Positions 55,574 to 64,000 of a stretch of 64,000 bases of DNA are shown here, piece by piece. Position 1 is the first letter of the stretch. Every line of letters begins with the position of its first letter. Origin of the DNA: Sva-07 sp963715285 (GTDB taxonomy: Bacteria; Actinomycetota; Acidimicrobiia; Acidimicrobiales; Ilumatobacteraceae). The position numbers and the translations under genes were made by a program. Under the pieces are notes generated by a model. It was given only the letters and a program-made list of their open reading frames with translations. It was not told the DNA's origin and searched no databases. The DNA lies in contig CAVQRU010000002.1 in assembly GCA_963715285.1 (NCBI GenBank), positions 62,001 to 126,000 on the forward strand. Reading direction: 5' to 3'.

Positions 55574-56245
55574 GTGGCCGACACGTACCGATTGGTGAGG
55601 TCGACGTCGACCGCCGCGGACTTCCACGCCCGCTCGGTTCCCGAGCCGGCCCACTGCGAGATCTGGTGGCACGAAGTGACGGCACCGGCGATGGTCCTCG
55701 GTTCGACGCAGCCGGCCGACGCGGTCGACCACGAGGCGTGTCGTGCCGCCGGCATCGAGGTGGTTCGCCGACGAAGCGGTGGGGGAGCGGTGCTGCTGGT
55801 TCCCGGCTCGGTGACCTGGATCGACGTGATCGTTCCCGCGGGTTCGCCTGGATGGGCCGATGACATCCACGTCCCGATGCTGTGGCTCGGCCGTCACGTC
55901 GCCGAGGTGATCGGCGGACTGCTGCCCGATCGGACCACGGACGTCCACGACGGGGCGCTGGTGACCACCGACTGGTCGTCGACGGTGTGTTTCGACGGCC
56001 TCGGTGCCGGCGAGGTGCTGCTCGACGGACGCAAGCTCGTCGGCATCAGCCAGCGGCGCACGCGTCACGCCGCCCGGCTGCAGTGCTGCTGGTACAGCGA
56101 GTACGACCCGGCTGACCTGGTCGGGCTGCTCGATTCGGCGCACCGTCCCGGCGCCGCCGACCTGGCGCCCGTCGCGACCATCGACCGCTCGATCGCGGTC
56201 AGGGTCCCGGCGCTCCTCGCCGACGCCCTCTCCGACGCCCGCTGA
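55574..56245 (+). CDS. lipoate-protein ligase A-like protein
   Basis: 223 residues from GTG 55574. RRRSGGGAVLLVPGSVTWIDV is the lipoate/biotin-ligase core and DGRKLVGISQRR carries the conserved lysine that contacts the lipoyl-AMP carbonyl. It lacks the C-terminal accessory domain of LplA. The family attaches lipoate (or octanoate) to E2 and GcvH proteins. It is the last gene of a short plus-strand run, ahead of the mraZ promoter. Confidence 0.85.
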   Translation: MADTYRLVRSTSTAADFHARSVPEPAHCEIWWHEVTAPAMVLGSTQPADAVDHEACRAAGIEVVRRRSGGGAVLLVPGSVTWIDVIVPAGSPGWADDIHVPMLWLGRHVAEVIGGLLPDRTTDVHDGALVTTDWSSTVCFDGLGAGEVLLDGRKLVGISQRRTRHAARLQCCWYSEYDPADLVGLLDSAHRPGAADLAPVATIDRSIAVRVPALLADALSDAR

Positions 56246-56276
56246 CCCGGGGCCCGCCCGCCATGCGGGGATCAGC

Positions 56277-56313
56277 GTCAGCGACAACGTCGTTGTTCGT
56301 CTTGTGCGCTGAC
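56277..56313 (+). terminator. dyad after the lipoate-ligase gene
   Basis: GTCAGCG (56277-56283) pairs with CGCTGAC (56307-56313); the loop holds a second tight dyad ACAACGTCGTTGT (56284-56296). Together they could form a cruciform or two-part terminator before the mraZ promoter. Confidence 0.4.
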
Positions 56314-56417
56314 ACGGATTCGGCGGATGAGGTGGACAGGGCGCGCGGTGGTTCGCTCACACGACGTCCCCTCACAGGGAGGCCCGTGGGAGCGCCGGGG
56401 GCGCCCGGGTGAAGAAA

Positions 56418-56474
56418 TGGGGGAAGATGGTTGACAATGGGGGCAAATGGGGGAAGAATGGGGATCGCTGGGGA
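56418..56474 (+). promoter_or_regulatory. mraZ promoter with MraZ-box array
   Basis: TGGGG-type pentamers begin at 56418, 56428 (TGGTT), 56438, 56448, 56459 and 56469, i.e. every 10-11 bases, the helical-phase layout of known MraZ (TGGGN) operators. A promoter is embedded: TTGACA at 56431-56436, a 17-base spacer, then AAGAAT at 56454-56459. MraZ bound to the boxes would cover the polymerase site, so negative autoregulation of the whole division cluster is expected. Confidence 0.75.
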
Positions 56475-56545
56475 GGACTCCCGCGTTCCCGGCACGGCAG
56501 GTCCGCCGCGGGGGATCGAGGCAGGAAGCGAGAGGGACGCGGCGC

Positions 56546-56959
56546 GTGTTTGTCGGGGTCTACGAGCGACAGCTCGACGAGCGGGGACGAGTGGCGTTGC
56601 CCTCGTCGTACCGTGGCGATCTCGGCGACCAGTGCTATCTCTTCTTCGGCGATGACGGCTGCGTCAGCGTCCGCAGTGTCGAGACCTTCGACGAACAGGC
56701 TGCCGAACTCGTCGAGAAGGCCAAGCGCGGCGAGATCTCGAGGAATCGCTTGCGGGCGTTCGCCTCCTCGGCCACCCAGGCGACGATCGACAAACAGGGT
56801 CGCATCACACTCGACGCCCGCCTCCGCGAGCACGCCGGCATCGAGCCGCATGCTGCGGTGGTGGTGCTCGGCTATCTCGACCAGATCGAGATCTGGGAGC
56901 CACAGGCGTACCGCGCGAACGAAGCGGCGGGCCAGCACGAGATCGCACGGGGATCATGA
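56546..56959 (+). CDS. mraZ: transcriptional regulator MraZ
   Basis: 137 residues from GTG 56546, with GAGAGGGA about ten bases upstream. Two AbrB/SpoVT-type halves are visible: FVGVYERQLDERGRVALPSSYR and ATIDKQGRITLDARLREHAG, each with the DxxGR loop that binds DNA. MraZ forms a ring and binds TGGGN repeats upstream of its own gene, and those repeats are present here. The stop overlaps rsmH (ATGA). First gene of the division and cell-wall cluster. Confidence 0.95.
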   Translation: MFVGVYERQLDERGRVALPSSYRGDLGDQCYLFFGDDGCVSVRSVETFDEQAAELVEKAKRGEISRNRLRAFASSATQATIDKQGRITLDARLREHAGIEPHAAVVVLGYLDQIEIWEPQAYRANEAAGQHEIARGS

Positions 56960-57921
56960 GCGACGCGTTCGAACACGAGCCGGTGATGCGCGACGAGATC
57001 ACGGCGGTGTTCTCGACGGTGCCACCCGGCACCGTCGTCGACGCCACCCTGGGCGGTGGCGGCCACAGCGCCGCACTGCTGGAATCACGCGACGACCTCG
57101 ACGTGTTGGGCATCGACCAGGACCCCGACGCCCTCGCTGCTGCCGAAGCGTTCCTCGCGCCGTACGGCGAGCGGGTGCGCACCAGCCGGCGGCGCTTCGA
57201 TCGCATCGACGAGGCGCTGGAGGAACACCACCTCGACGCCGTCAGCGGGGCACTGTTCGACCTCGGTGTGTCGTCGCCACAACTCGACCGCGGCGACCGT
57301 GGCTTCTCCTACCGTCACGACGGGCCACTCGACATGCGGATGGACACCGATCAGACGTGGTCGGCCGACGACGTCGTCAACGGCTACGCCGAACGCGACC
57401 TCGCCCACATCATCCGTCGCTACGGCGACGAGCGATTCGCCGACCGGATCGCTCGCGCGATCTGCGCGGCTCGGCCGATCCAGACCACCACCGAACTCGC
57501 AGCAGTCGTGACCGCGGCGATCCCGGCTGCGGCCCGGCGGACCGGCGGCCACCCGGCGAAGCGAACGTTCCAGGCGATCCGGATCGAGGTCAACAACGAG
57601 TTGGGCGTGCTGCCCGAAGCACTCGACCGGGCGGTCGAGGTGACCCGGCCGGGCGGCCGCATCGCAGTGCTCTCGTACCACTCCGGTGAGGATCGCATCG
57701 TCAAGGAGCGCTTCGCTCATGCGGCGGGGGCCTGCGACTGCCCCGACGACCTGCCCTGCGTGTGCGGTGCCATCCAGACCGTGCGACTGGTTCGCGGCAT
57801 TCCGAAGAAGGCGAGCAACGAGGAGCAGACGGCGAACCGCCGAGCAGCGTCAGCGCGTCTGCGTGTCGTCGAGCGCATCGTGGCAACGCGAAAGAGCGAC
57901 GGCGAACCGGTGGAGGTCTGA
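56956..57921 (+). CDS. rsmH: 16S rRNA (cytosine-1402 N4) methyltransferase
   Basis: 321 residues from ATG 56956. SAM-binding VVDATLGGGGHSAALL, the GALFDLGVSSPQLD block, DMRMD, and the late FQAIRIEVNNEL and AVLSYHSGEDRIVKE are RsmH (MraW) signatures. It methylates C1402 of 16S rRNA in the decoding centre. The start overlaps mraZ and the stop overlaps ftsL (TGATG), so all are coupled. Confidence 0.96.
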   Translation: MSDAFEHEPVMRDEITAVFSTVPPGTVVDATLGGGGHSAALLESRDDLDVLGIDQDPDALAAAEAFLAPYGERVRTSRRRFDRIDEALEEHHLDAVSGALFDLGVSSPQLDRGDRGFSYRHDGPLDMRMDTDQTWSADDVVNGYAERDLAHIIRRYGDERFADRIARAICAARPIQTTTELAAVVTAAIPAAARRTGGHPAKRTFQAIRIEVNNELGVLPEALDRAVEVTRPGGRIAVLSYHSGEDRIVKERFAHAAGACDCPDDLPCVCGAIQTVRLVRGIPKKASNEEQTANRRAASARLRVVERIVATRKSDGEPVEV

Positions 57922-58406
57922 TGCCTGCGATCCCGTTGATCCGCGACATCCCGCCGAAACGGCGCACGACCGAGCGCGCCGCTGCCCGACCGTCGCTCGT
58001 GGTGATGGAGCGGCGTCGGCGTTGGCCGGCGGTGCTCGCCGTGCTGCTGTGGACCACGGTGTTCCTCGGGATGCTCGGCGCGGCGGTGTTCCACACACAG
58101 CTCGCCGGGCGCCAGCTCCGCATCGATCGGCTCGAGCGGTCCGTCGCAGCGGAGCGCGAGCGTTTCGACGAACTTCGCTACCAGCGTGCCGAACTCCGAT
58201 CACCCGTCCGACTGGCCGCGGCTGCCTCGGAACTCGGCATGCGACGCGGCGATGCAACCGAGTTCATCGACATCGCGCCCGACGCCCTCGCGAGACAGAT
58301 CGCTTCGGCCGGCGTGATCGACGAGCGAGCCGTGCGGATCACGATCGACACCGATCCACTCGACCAGTTCCGCGCCGTGAAGTCCGTCACCGGGAAGACA
58401 CCGTGA
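57921..58406 (+). CDS. FtsL-like septum protein
   Basis: 161 residues from ATG 57921. A basic cytoplasmic N-terminus (about 1-34), one membrane helix (35-57) and a coiled coil (about 58-95) give the FtsL/DivIC layout; sequence likeness is low, as always for this family, and the position between rsmH and ftsI is the main argument. It would bridge FtsB/FtsQ and the FtsWI synthase at the septum. The C-terminal part (DPLDQFRAVKSV) is longer than in E. coli FtsL. It overlaps ftsI by four bases. Confidence 0.8.
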   Translation: MPAIPLIRDIPPKRRTTERAAARPSLVVMERRRRWPAVLAVLLWTTVFLGMLGAAVFHTQLAGRQLRIDRLERSVAAERERFDELRYQRAELRSPVRLAAAASELGMRRGDATEFIDIAPDALARQIASAGVIDERAVRITIDTDPLDQFRAVKSVTGKTP

Positions 58407-60448
58407 ACCTCAGGTCGAAGACCGCGCCCAAGCGTACGAGCACGTCGGGCACCGGCACGTCGTCTGCGACTCGTTCGGGCAGGGCGACGCGCCAGCACGG
58501 TCGATCGCCGTCAACGGCGCGTCGCGGGTCGTCCCGGCGTCGGACTGCACCGTCGACCGGTGACGTGCCGTCGACGCAACCTCGACTGCGCACGACGGAA
58601 CGTCGCGCCTCGCCGTCGCCGGAGCGCGGACCTGCCCAGCACCGCACCACGCACGAGCGCACGGCATCGCGGACCCGCCGGCGGGTCTCGGCCCCTCATC
58701 CACGGCGACGCTCACGGTTCCGAGTCGGCTCTCCTCGGCATCGGCTGATCGTCGCCCTGCTGGTGATCGCCGCGATCATGGTGGGCATCGTCGTACGGGT
58801 CGCCTTCCTGCAGACCGCCGAGGCCGGGTCGCTGCGCTCGGCGGCGATCGATCAGTGGACGCGTTCGGTGGAGCTGCCGGCACAGCGCGGCACCGTGTTC
58901 GACCGGCACGGCAACGAACTCGCGATGTCGGTCCCGGCCGTCACCGTGTCGATCAACCCGAAACTGATCGAGAACGGTCCGGCCACCGTGCAGCTCCTCG
59001 ACGACCTCCTCGGACTGTCCGACGAGAAGGTGAACGAGCTGTTGCTGGAGATCGCCAGCAAGGATCGCGGCTTCGTCTTCGTCCAGCGCCAGGCCGATGC
59101 CGCGATCGGCGACCAGATCTCGTCGATGCGGCTGGCCGGCGTCAACGTCGACCGCGAGAGTCGCCGTGAGATGCCGGGAGGCGACACCGGACGCAGCGTG
59201 ATCGGCAGCACCAACATCGACGGTGTCGGCATCGCCGGTCTGGAACTGCAGTACGACGACATCCTCAGCGGACGTGGCGGCAGCATGCGACGCGAAGTCG
59301 CGCCGAACGGTCGCTCGATCCCCGGATCCGAGACCGTCACCGACCAGCCGGTCGCGGGCGACGATCTGGTCCTGACGCTCGATCGTTCGATCCAGTACTC
59401 CACCGAGCAGGTGCTCCTCGAGAAGGTGTCGGAGATCGGTGCCCGCGGAGCGACCGCCATCACGATGGACACCGACACCGGCGAGATCTACTCGATGGCG
59501 TCGGTCCGGCTGAACGACGAGAGCGGCGCCTACGAGGTGACCAAGGGCAACTTCGCCGCGGTCGATGCGTACGAGCCCGGGTCGGTCGCGAAGGTGATCA
59601 CGGTCGCGAGCGCACTCAGCGAGGGACTCGTCACCCCGGAGACGTCGTACGAGGTGCCCTGGAGGAAGCAGTACTACGACGACCTGCTGACGGATTCCCA
59701 CCAACACCCTGACGAATGGATGTCGGTGGCGCGGATCCTGAGCGAGTCGTCGAACATCGGCACGATCTTCGTGCAGCAGGAGATGGGCCGCTGGATGCAC
59801 CGCGACTACATGGCGTCGTTCGGCCTCGGGCAGAAGACCGCGCTCGGGTTCCCGGGCGAGTCGGACGGGATCCTGAAGGAGGCCGACGACCTCTGGGGCT
59901 CCGAGCGAGTCACCGTGGCCTACGGCCAGGGGGTGTCCAGCACGTCGCTGCAGCTGGTCGCTGCGGTCAACACCATCGCCAATCGCGGCGTGTACGTCGC
60001 GCCGAAACTCGTCCGCTCGATCGTCGGCGCCGACGGAACCGTCACGGACACCCCGCCGTCGGATTCGCACCGGGCGGTCACCGAGCAGGCAGCGGTGCAG
60101 ACCACCGAGATGATGCGCAACGTCGTCTGCAGCGGCACGGCCACCCGCGCCAAGGTGGACGGTCTGTCGATCGCCGGCAAGACGGGAACGGCGTTCAAGG
60201 CAGCCGACAACGGCACGTACTTCGACGACAACGGCGACCGCATCTACTACGCCAGCTTCGTCGGCTTCTTTCCTGCTGAGGACCCGCAGGTCACCGTGCT
60301 CGTGTCGGTCGACGAGCCTCCCGCGGGTACCGACGACCGCTTCGGCGGCACGGCGTCGGCCCCGGTGTTCGCCGAACTCGCGCCCACGCTGATCCACGAG
60401 CTCGGCATCGTGCCCACGCCCGGCGCTCCGACCTGCGAAGGCGCCTGA
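58403..60448 (+). CDS. ftsI: septal transpeptidase FtsI (PBP3)
   Basis: 681 residues from GTG 58403. An unusually long, Arg/Ser/Thr-rich cytoplasmic tail (1-113) precedes the single membrane helix (~115-135). The dimerisation domain begins near RGTVFDRHGNELAMSV; the transpeptidase domain has the active-site serine Ser394 in EPGSVAKVI, an SSN motif in LSESSNIGT, and KTGT with Lys593. It cross-links septal peptidoglycan with FtsW. The start overlaps ftsL; murE follows after four bases. Confidence 0.95.
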   Translation: MNLRSKTAPKRTSTSGTGTSSATRSGRATRQHGRSPSTARRGSSRRRTAPSTGDVPSTQPRLRTTERRASPSPERGPAQHRTTHERTASRTRRRVSAPHPRRRSRFRVGSPRHRLIVALLVIAAIMVGIVVRVAFLQTAEAGSLRSAAIDQWTRSVELPAQRGTVFDRHGNELAMSVPAVTVSINPKLIENGPATVQLLDDLLGLSDEKVNELLLEIASKDRGFVFVQRQADAAIGDQISSMRLAGVNVDRESRREMPGGDTGRSVIGSTNIDGVGIAGLELQYDDILSGRGGSMRREVAPNGRSIPGSETVTDQPVAGDDLVLTLDRSIQYSTEQVLLEKVSEIGARGATAITMDTDTGEIYSMASVRLNDESGAYEVTKGNFAAVDAYEPGSVAKVITVASALSEGLVTPETSYEVPWRKQYYDDLLTDSHQHPDEWMSVARILSESSNIGTIFVQQEMGRWMHRDYMASFGLGQKTALGFPGESDGILKEADDLWGSERVTVAYGQGVSSTSLQLVAAVNTIANRGVYVAPKLVRSIVGADGTVTDTPPSDSHRAVTEQAAVQTTEMMRNVVCSGTATRAKVDGLSIAGKTGTAFKAADNGTYFDDNGDRIYYASFVGFFPAEDPQVTVLVSVDEPPAGTDDRFGGTASAPVFAELAPTLIHELGIVPTPGAPTCEGA

Positions 60449-60452
60449 CCAG

Positions 60453-61886
60453 GTGACGGCAACAGACCGCGACCCGTCCGGACTCGAACGGATCGGCGAG
60501 CTGCTCGCCGGCGGACTCGCCGCCACCGACGTGGTCCACGACTCGCGTCAGGTGACGCCGGGCTCGGTGTACGTGTGCTTCCCGGGGGCCTCGTTCGACG
60601 GTCACGACTTCGCTGGGCAGGCGGTCCGAGCCGGAGCGGTCGCCATCGTGTGCGAGCACGCGGTCGACGCGGTGGGTGCCACGCCGCAGATCATCGTCGA
60701 CGACACGCGGCTGAGGGTCGGTCCGATCGCCGCGCTCCTCAACGGTCATCCCAGCCGTTCGATGACCACGGTCGGCATCACGGGCACCAACGGCAAGACG
60801 ACGACGGCACAGTTGCTCGAGGCGATCTTCACGACCGCCGGCATGCCCACCGGGGTGGTGGGCACGTTGCACGGGCCCCGCACCACGCCGGAGGCGCCGG
60901 ACCTCCAGCGGACGTTGCGGGGCTTCGTCGACGACGGGATGCGCGCCGCCGTTCTCGAGGTGTCCTCGCATGCGCTGGCGTTGCACCGTGTGGACGGCAC
61001 CGAGTTCGACGCGGTGGTGTTCACCAACCTCGGGCGTGACCATCTCGACCTCCACGGTTCGCAGGAGGAGTACTTCCGTGCGAAGGCGCGGCTGTTCGAT
61101 CCGACGTTCGCGCCGCTCGGGGTGATCAACGTCGACGATCCCCACGGTCGCCTCCTCGCCGATTCGGTGGCTGCTGACGACTTCCGGATCGTGACGGTCT
61201 CGCAGGACCAGCTCACCGACGTGGAGGTCACCGCGTCCGGGCATCGCTACCGGTGGCAGTCGATCGACGTCGACGTGCCGATCGGCGGTCGGTTCAACGT
61301 GGCGAACTCGCTGATCGCCCTGACGACCGCCGTCGAACTCGGCGTCGAGCCGGAGGTCGCCGCCGCCGGACTGTGCTCGCTGGCCGCGGTACCCGGGCGG
61401 TTCCAGGTGGTCAGCACACCGGAGTCCGAACGCCGCGGTGTCACGGTGGTGGTCGACTACGCACACACCCCCGATGGGCTCACCGAGATCCTCGGATCGG
61501 CGCGTGCCGTCGCCGCTGACGGTGGCGCGGTCGTCGTGGTGTTCGGATGCGGCGGTGAGCGCGACCGGCCCAAGCGACCCGAGATGGGGCGCATCGCCGC
61601 ACGTCTGGCCGATCGGGTGATCATCACCTCCGACAATCCGCGCAGCGAGTCGCCCGAGGAGATCATCGATGACATCGCCGCCGGTGTGGAGGACGACTAC
61701 CGTCCCCGGGTCGTGACCGAACCAGACCGCCGCGCCGCGATCGTCACCGCCCTCGCAGGCGCGACATCGGGCGACGTGGTCGTGATCGCCGGGAAGGGTC
61801 ACGAAGCAACGCAGGAGTTCGCCGACCACACGATCGAGTTCGACGACCGGCGCATCGCTCGGGAGATCCTGGAGACCATCTCGTGA
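60453..61886 (+). CDS. murE: UDP-MurNAc-tripeptide synthetase
   Basis: 477 residues from GTG 60453. Mur-ligase ATP loop GITGTNGKTTTAQLLE (near residue 110), LEVSSHALALHRVDG, and the amino-acid specificity motif DNPR near residue 394 (TSDNPRSESPEEI), which selects meso-diaminopimelate. It adds DAP to UDP-MurNAc-L-Ala-D-Glu, so the wall is expected to be A1gamma-like or another DAP type. The stop overlaps the mraY start, leaving no room for murF. Confidence 0.96.
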   Translation: MTATDRDPSGLERIGELLAGGLAATDVVHDSRQVTPGSVYVCFPGASFDGHDFAGQAVRAGAVAIVCEHAVDAVGATPQIIVDDTRLRVGPIAALLNGHPSRSMTTVGITGTNGKTTTAQLLEAIFTTAGMPTGVVGTLHGPRTTPEAPDLQRTLRGFVDDGMRAAVLEVSSHALALHRVDGTEFDAVVFTNLGRDHLDLHGSQEEYFRAKARLFDPTFAPLGVINVDDPHGRLLADSVAADDFRIVTVSQDQLTDVEVTASGHRYRWQSIDVDVPIGGRFNVANSLIALTTAVELGVEPEVAAAGLCSLAAVPGRFQVVSTPESERRGVTVVVDYAHTPDGLTEILGSARAVAADGGAVVVVFGCGGERDRPKRPEMGRIAARLADRVIITSDNPRSESPEEIIDDIAAGVEDDYRPRVVTEPDRRAAIVTALAGATSGDVVVIAGKGHEATQEFADHTIEFDDRRIAREILETIS

Positions 61887-62935
61887 TCGCGATCATGCTG
61901 GCAGGAGCGAGCGCGATGCTCGTCTCGCTGTTCGGCACCCGGTGGCTCATCGCGTTCTTCCGTCAACGCGGGCAGGGCCAACCGATCCTCGGCAAGGAGG
62001 ACCACGGCCCCGAACATCACATGGTCAAGCAGGGCACACCGACCATGGGCGGCATCGCCATCGTCATCGCGGCGTTCATCGGCTGGATCATCGCCCATCT
62101 CCGACGCGGGCTCGCGTTCTCCGATCAGACCATGATCGTGTGGGTCGGGGTGTTGTTCATGGCCCTGATGGGCCTGCTCGACGACCTGATCAAGGTCCGC
62201 AAACGCCACAACCGCGGCATCTTCTGGAAGCAGAAGAACTACATCACGATGCTCGCCAGCGTGTTGATGGCCTGGTGGCTCGTCGTCGGCACGGGGATCT
62301 CCGAGACGATCAACGTCACCCGCGGCGCCGTCGGACTCGAAGTGCCCACCGCGGTGTGGGTCGTCTGGGCGGGCATGATCATCTGGGCGACCACCAACGC
62401 GGTCAACGTCACCGACGGGCTCGACGGGTTGGCATCGGGATCGGCGTTGATGGGGTTCGGCGCGTTCACGATCATCGCCTACTGGGGGTTCCGCAACCCC
62501 GACATCTACAGCACGGTCGTCAATCCGTTGGACATGGGTGTGTTCGCGGCCGCATTCGCGGGCGGCTGTCTCGGCTTCCTGTGGTGGAACGCGGCACCGG
62601 CACGGATCTTCATGGGCGACGTCGGCGCGCTGGCGATCGGTTCGGCGCTGGCCTTCTGCGCACTCACCCTCAACACCACGCTGCTGCTCATCCTGATCTG
62701 CGGCATCAACGTGATCGAGGCCGGATCGGTCGCCGTCCAGATGGGGGTCTTCAAGGCCTCGGGTCGGAAGAAGCGCCTCTTCCGGATGTCGCCGATCCAC
62801 CATCACTTCGAGTTGATCGGCTGGCCCGAGACCACCGTGATCATCCGCTTCTGGTTGATCTCGGCGATCTGTGTGGCAACAGCGCTCGCGATCTTCATCG
62901 CCGACTTCACCGACATCAGTGCAGGTCTGTCGTGA
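61883..62935 (+). CDS. mraY: phospho-N-acetylmuramoyl-pentapeptide transferase
   Basis: 350 residues from GTG 61883. About ten membrane helices; LLDDLIKVRKRHNRGI, TNAVNVTDGLDGLASG and SPIHHHFELIGWPE hold the Mg-binding aspartates and the histidine triad. It transfers phospho-MurNAc-pentapeptide to undecaprenyl phosphate, making lipid I. It overlaps murE upstream and murD downstream by four bases each. Confidence 0.97.
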   Translation: MIAIMLAGASAMLVSLFGTRWLIAFFRQRGQGQPILGKEDHGPEHHMVKQGTPTMGGIAIVIAAFIGWIIAHLRRGLAFSDQTMIVWVGVLFMALMGLLDDLIKVRKRHNRGIFWKQKNYITMLASVLMAWWLVVGTGISETINVTRGAVGLEVPTAVWVVWAGMIIWATTNAVNVTDGLDGLASGSALMGFGAFTIIAYWGFRNPDIYSTVVNPLDMGVFAAAFAGGCLGFLWWNAAPARIFMGDVGALAIGSALAFCALTLNTTLLLILICGINVIEAGSVAVQMGVFKASGRKKRLFRMSPIHHHFELIGWPETTVIIRFWLISAICVATALAIFIADFTDISAGLS

Positions 62936-64000
62936 GTCGCGCGCTCGTCTACGGACTCGCCGTCGCCGGCGAGTCGACCGTCCGGGCACTCCGCAGCCGC
63001 GGGTACGAGGTACTGGTCGCCGACGACGAGGTGACCGATGCGCGCCGGGCGGTGGCAGCATCGTTCGACGCGGAGATCGTCGAACGACCGGCGGGCGCCG
63101 AACTCGAGCGGCTCGTCCGGGCCTGTGACCTCGTCAGCCCGGCTCCCGGCGTGCCCGAGACGCACCCGGTCGTCTCCGCCGCCCACGCACTCGACGTCCC
63201 CCTCGTCTCGGAGATCGAACTGGCCTACCGGTGGGAGCAGGAGCGGCCGGGCGGGCCACGCCCGATGCTGGCGATCACCGGCACCGACGGCAAGACCACC
63301 ACGACGCTGCTGGCCGTCGAGATGCTGCGAGCCGCAGGGCTCCGGACGATCGACGCCGGGAACACCGACACCCCGCTCGTCGACGCGATCGGCCTCGATC
63401 TCGATGCGTTCGTCGTCGAGGCCACGAGCTTCCGGCTCAACTGGACGCCGACCTTCCGTGCCGAGGGTGCCGCGTGGCTCAATCTCGCACCCGATCACCT
63501 GAACTGGCACCGGTCGATGGACACCTACGAGGCCGCCAAGGCACAGGTGTTCGCGAATCAGCGTGCCGACGACGTGGCGATCGGATTCGTCGACGACGAC
63601 GTGGTGATGCGCCGCCTGCGCGACGCTCCGGGCCGTCACATCACGTTCGGCGCCGCCGACGCCGACTACTGCGTCGTCGACGGCGCGCTGCACGGCCCCG
63701 GCGGGGCGATCGCGCCGGTCGCATCGATGAAGCGGAGCCTGCCCCACGACATCACGAACGCGCTCGCCGCCGCCGCCCTCGTGATCGAGACCGGTCTCGC
63801 CGGAACCGACGCCGTCGGTGAGGCGCTCGCCCGCTTCACCGGACCGCCGCACCGGCTCCAACACGTCGGCACCTGGGACGGCGTGGCGTGGTTCAACGAC
63901 TCGAAGGCCACCACGCCCCATGCCGCCGCCGCGGCGATCCGCTCGTTCGAGCGGGTGGTGTTGATCGCCGGCGGCTACGACAAGAAGGTCGACCTGTCGC
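62932..64000 (+). CDS. murD: UDP-MurNAc-L-alanine:D-glutamate ligase (3' end outside window)
   Basis: From GTG 62932 the frame is open to the window edge (about 356 residues). RALVYGLAVAGESTVRAL is the N-terminal UDP-binding domain; MLAITGTDGKTTTTLLAVEM the ATP loop; TGPPHRLQHVGTWDGVAWFNDSKATTPHAA the C-terminal ligase block. The usual GTNGKS reads GTDGKT here. It adds D-Glu to UDP-MurNAc-L-Ala. Coupled to mraY by overlap. The likely continuation is ftsW-murG-murC-ftsQ outside the window. Confidence 0.94.
   Translation, partial: MSRALVYGLAVAGESTVRALRSRGYEVLVADDEVTDARRAVAASFDAEIVERPAGAELERLVRACDLVSPAPGVPETHPVVSAAHALDVPLVSEIELAYRWEQERPGGPRPMLAITGTDGKTTTTLLAVEMLRAAGLRTIDAGNTDTPLVDAIGLDLDAFVVEATSFRLNWTPTFRAEGAAWLNLAPDHLNWHRSMDTYEAAKAQVFANQRADDVAIGFVDDDVVMRRLRDAPGRHITFGAADADYCVVDGALHGPGGAIAPVASMKRSLPHDITNALAAAALVIETGLAGTDAVGEALARFTGPPHRLQHVGTWDGVAWFNDSKATTPHAAAAAIRSFERVVLIAGGYDKKVDLS

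Overview
The window is GC-rich, densely coded actinobacterial DNA. WhiB, a MtrA-MtrB-LpqB module, a PimB-type mannosyltransferase beside an SRPBCC protein, DUF3040, leaderless furA-katG and a mraZ-led division cluster all point that way. Short extra membrane proteins, a Flp/Tad pilus locus and paired ferritin-like proteins suggest an Acidimicrobiia member of the Ilumatobacter kind; this placement is inference from gene content only.

Layout. Bases 1-8200 are accessory and decayed: the tail of one flavin oxidoreductase, a second one cut off at base 998, an IS256-type transposase with a frameshift, an M28 peptidase with several frameshifts, a small serine recombinase without its own stop codon, an AraC-type remnant and an intact secreted 5'-nucleotidase. 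Next comes the RNase P RNA gene (rnpB, minus strand, 8213-8610). A 28-bp copy of its 3' end lies at 999-1026, and an imperfect copy of its 5' end plus promoter region lies at 11515-11560, so rnpB sits between two segments each bordered by copies of its own ends. The second segment holds katG and furA. From 11563 to 18126 (minus) run two Tat-exported ferritin-like proteins and an overlapping operon of glpD, an alkyl-DHAP-synthase-like flavoenzyme, a small membrane protein and a carbohydrate kinase. From 18344 (plus): rubrerythrin and a GlpC-like Fe-S protein, whiB, trpD, an exonuclease/GIY-YIG protein (minus), a NYN/PIN protein, queG, a PimB-like mannosyltransferase, an SRPBCC protein and a ROK glucokinase, then inorganic pyrophosphatase (minus) and an aminotransferase (plus).

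Bases 31024-38155 (minus) hold a Tad pilus operon read in the order flp, tadE, tadG, cpaB, tadZ, tadA, VWA protein/tadB, tadC, with the prepilin peptidase gene divergent from it. A LuxR-type regulator, an ACT-domain protein, glpK, and mtrA-mtrB-lpqB (minus) follow, then an inositol-phosphatase-like gene, dinB and a DUF3040 gene. From 48229 to 52635 is the moxR-DUF58-transglutaminase operon (minus). ROK, acyl-CoA dehydrogenase, HNH and lipoate-ligase-like genes lead to the division and cell-wall cluster mraZ-rsmH-ftsL-ftsI-murE-mraY-murD, which runs off the right edge. It is preceded by an array of MraZ boxes over a good promoter, and murF is missing from its usual place.

Several conserved genes (aminotransferase, NYN protein, flp, tadG, cpaB, VWA-tadB, M28 peptidase, transposase) carry small indels that can be repaired by eye. 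They are concentrated at 2.7-3.2 kb and 33-38 kb and are absent from the division cluster. They may be sequencing or assembly errors rather than real gene loss, so those genes should not be called dead without checking reads. No tRNA, 5S/16S/23S rRNA or CRISPR array was seen.
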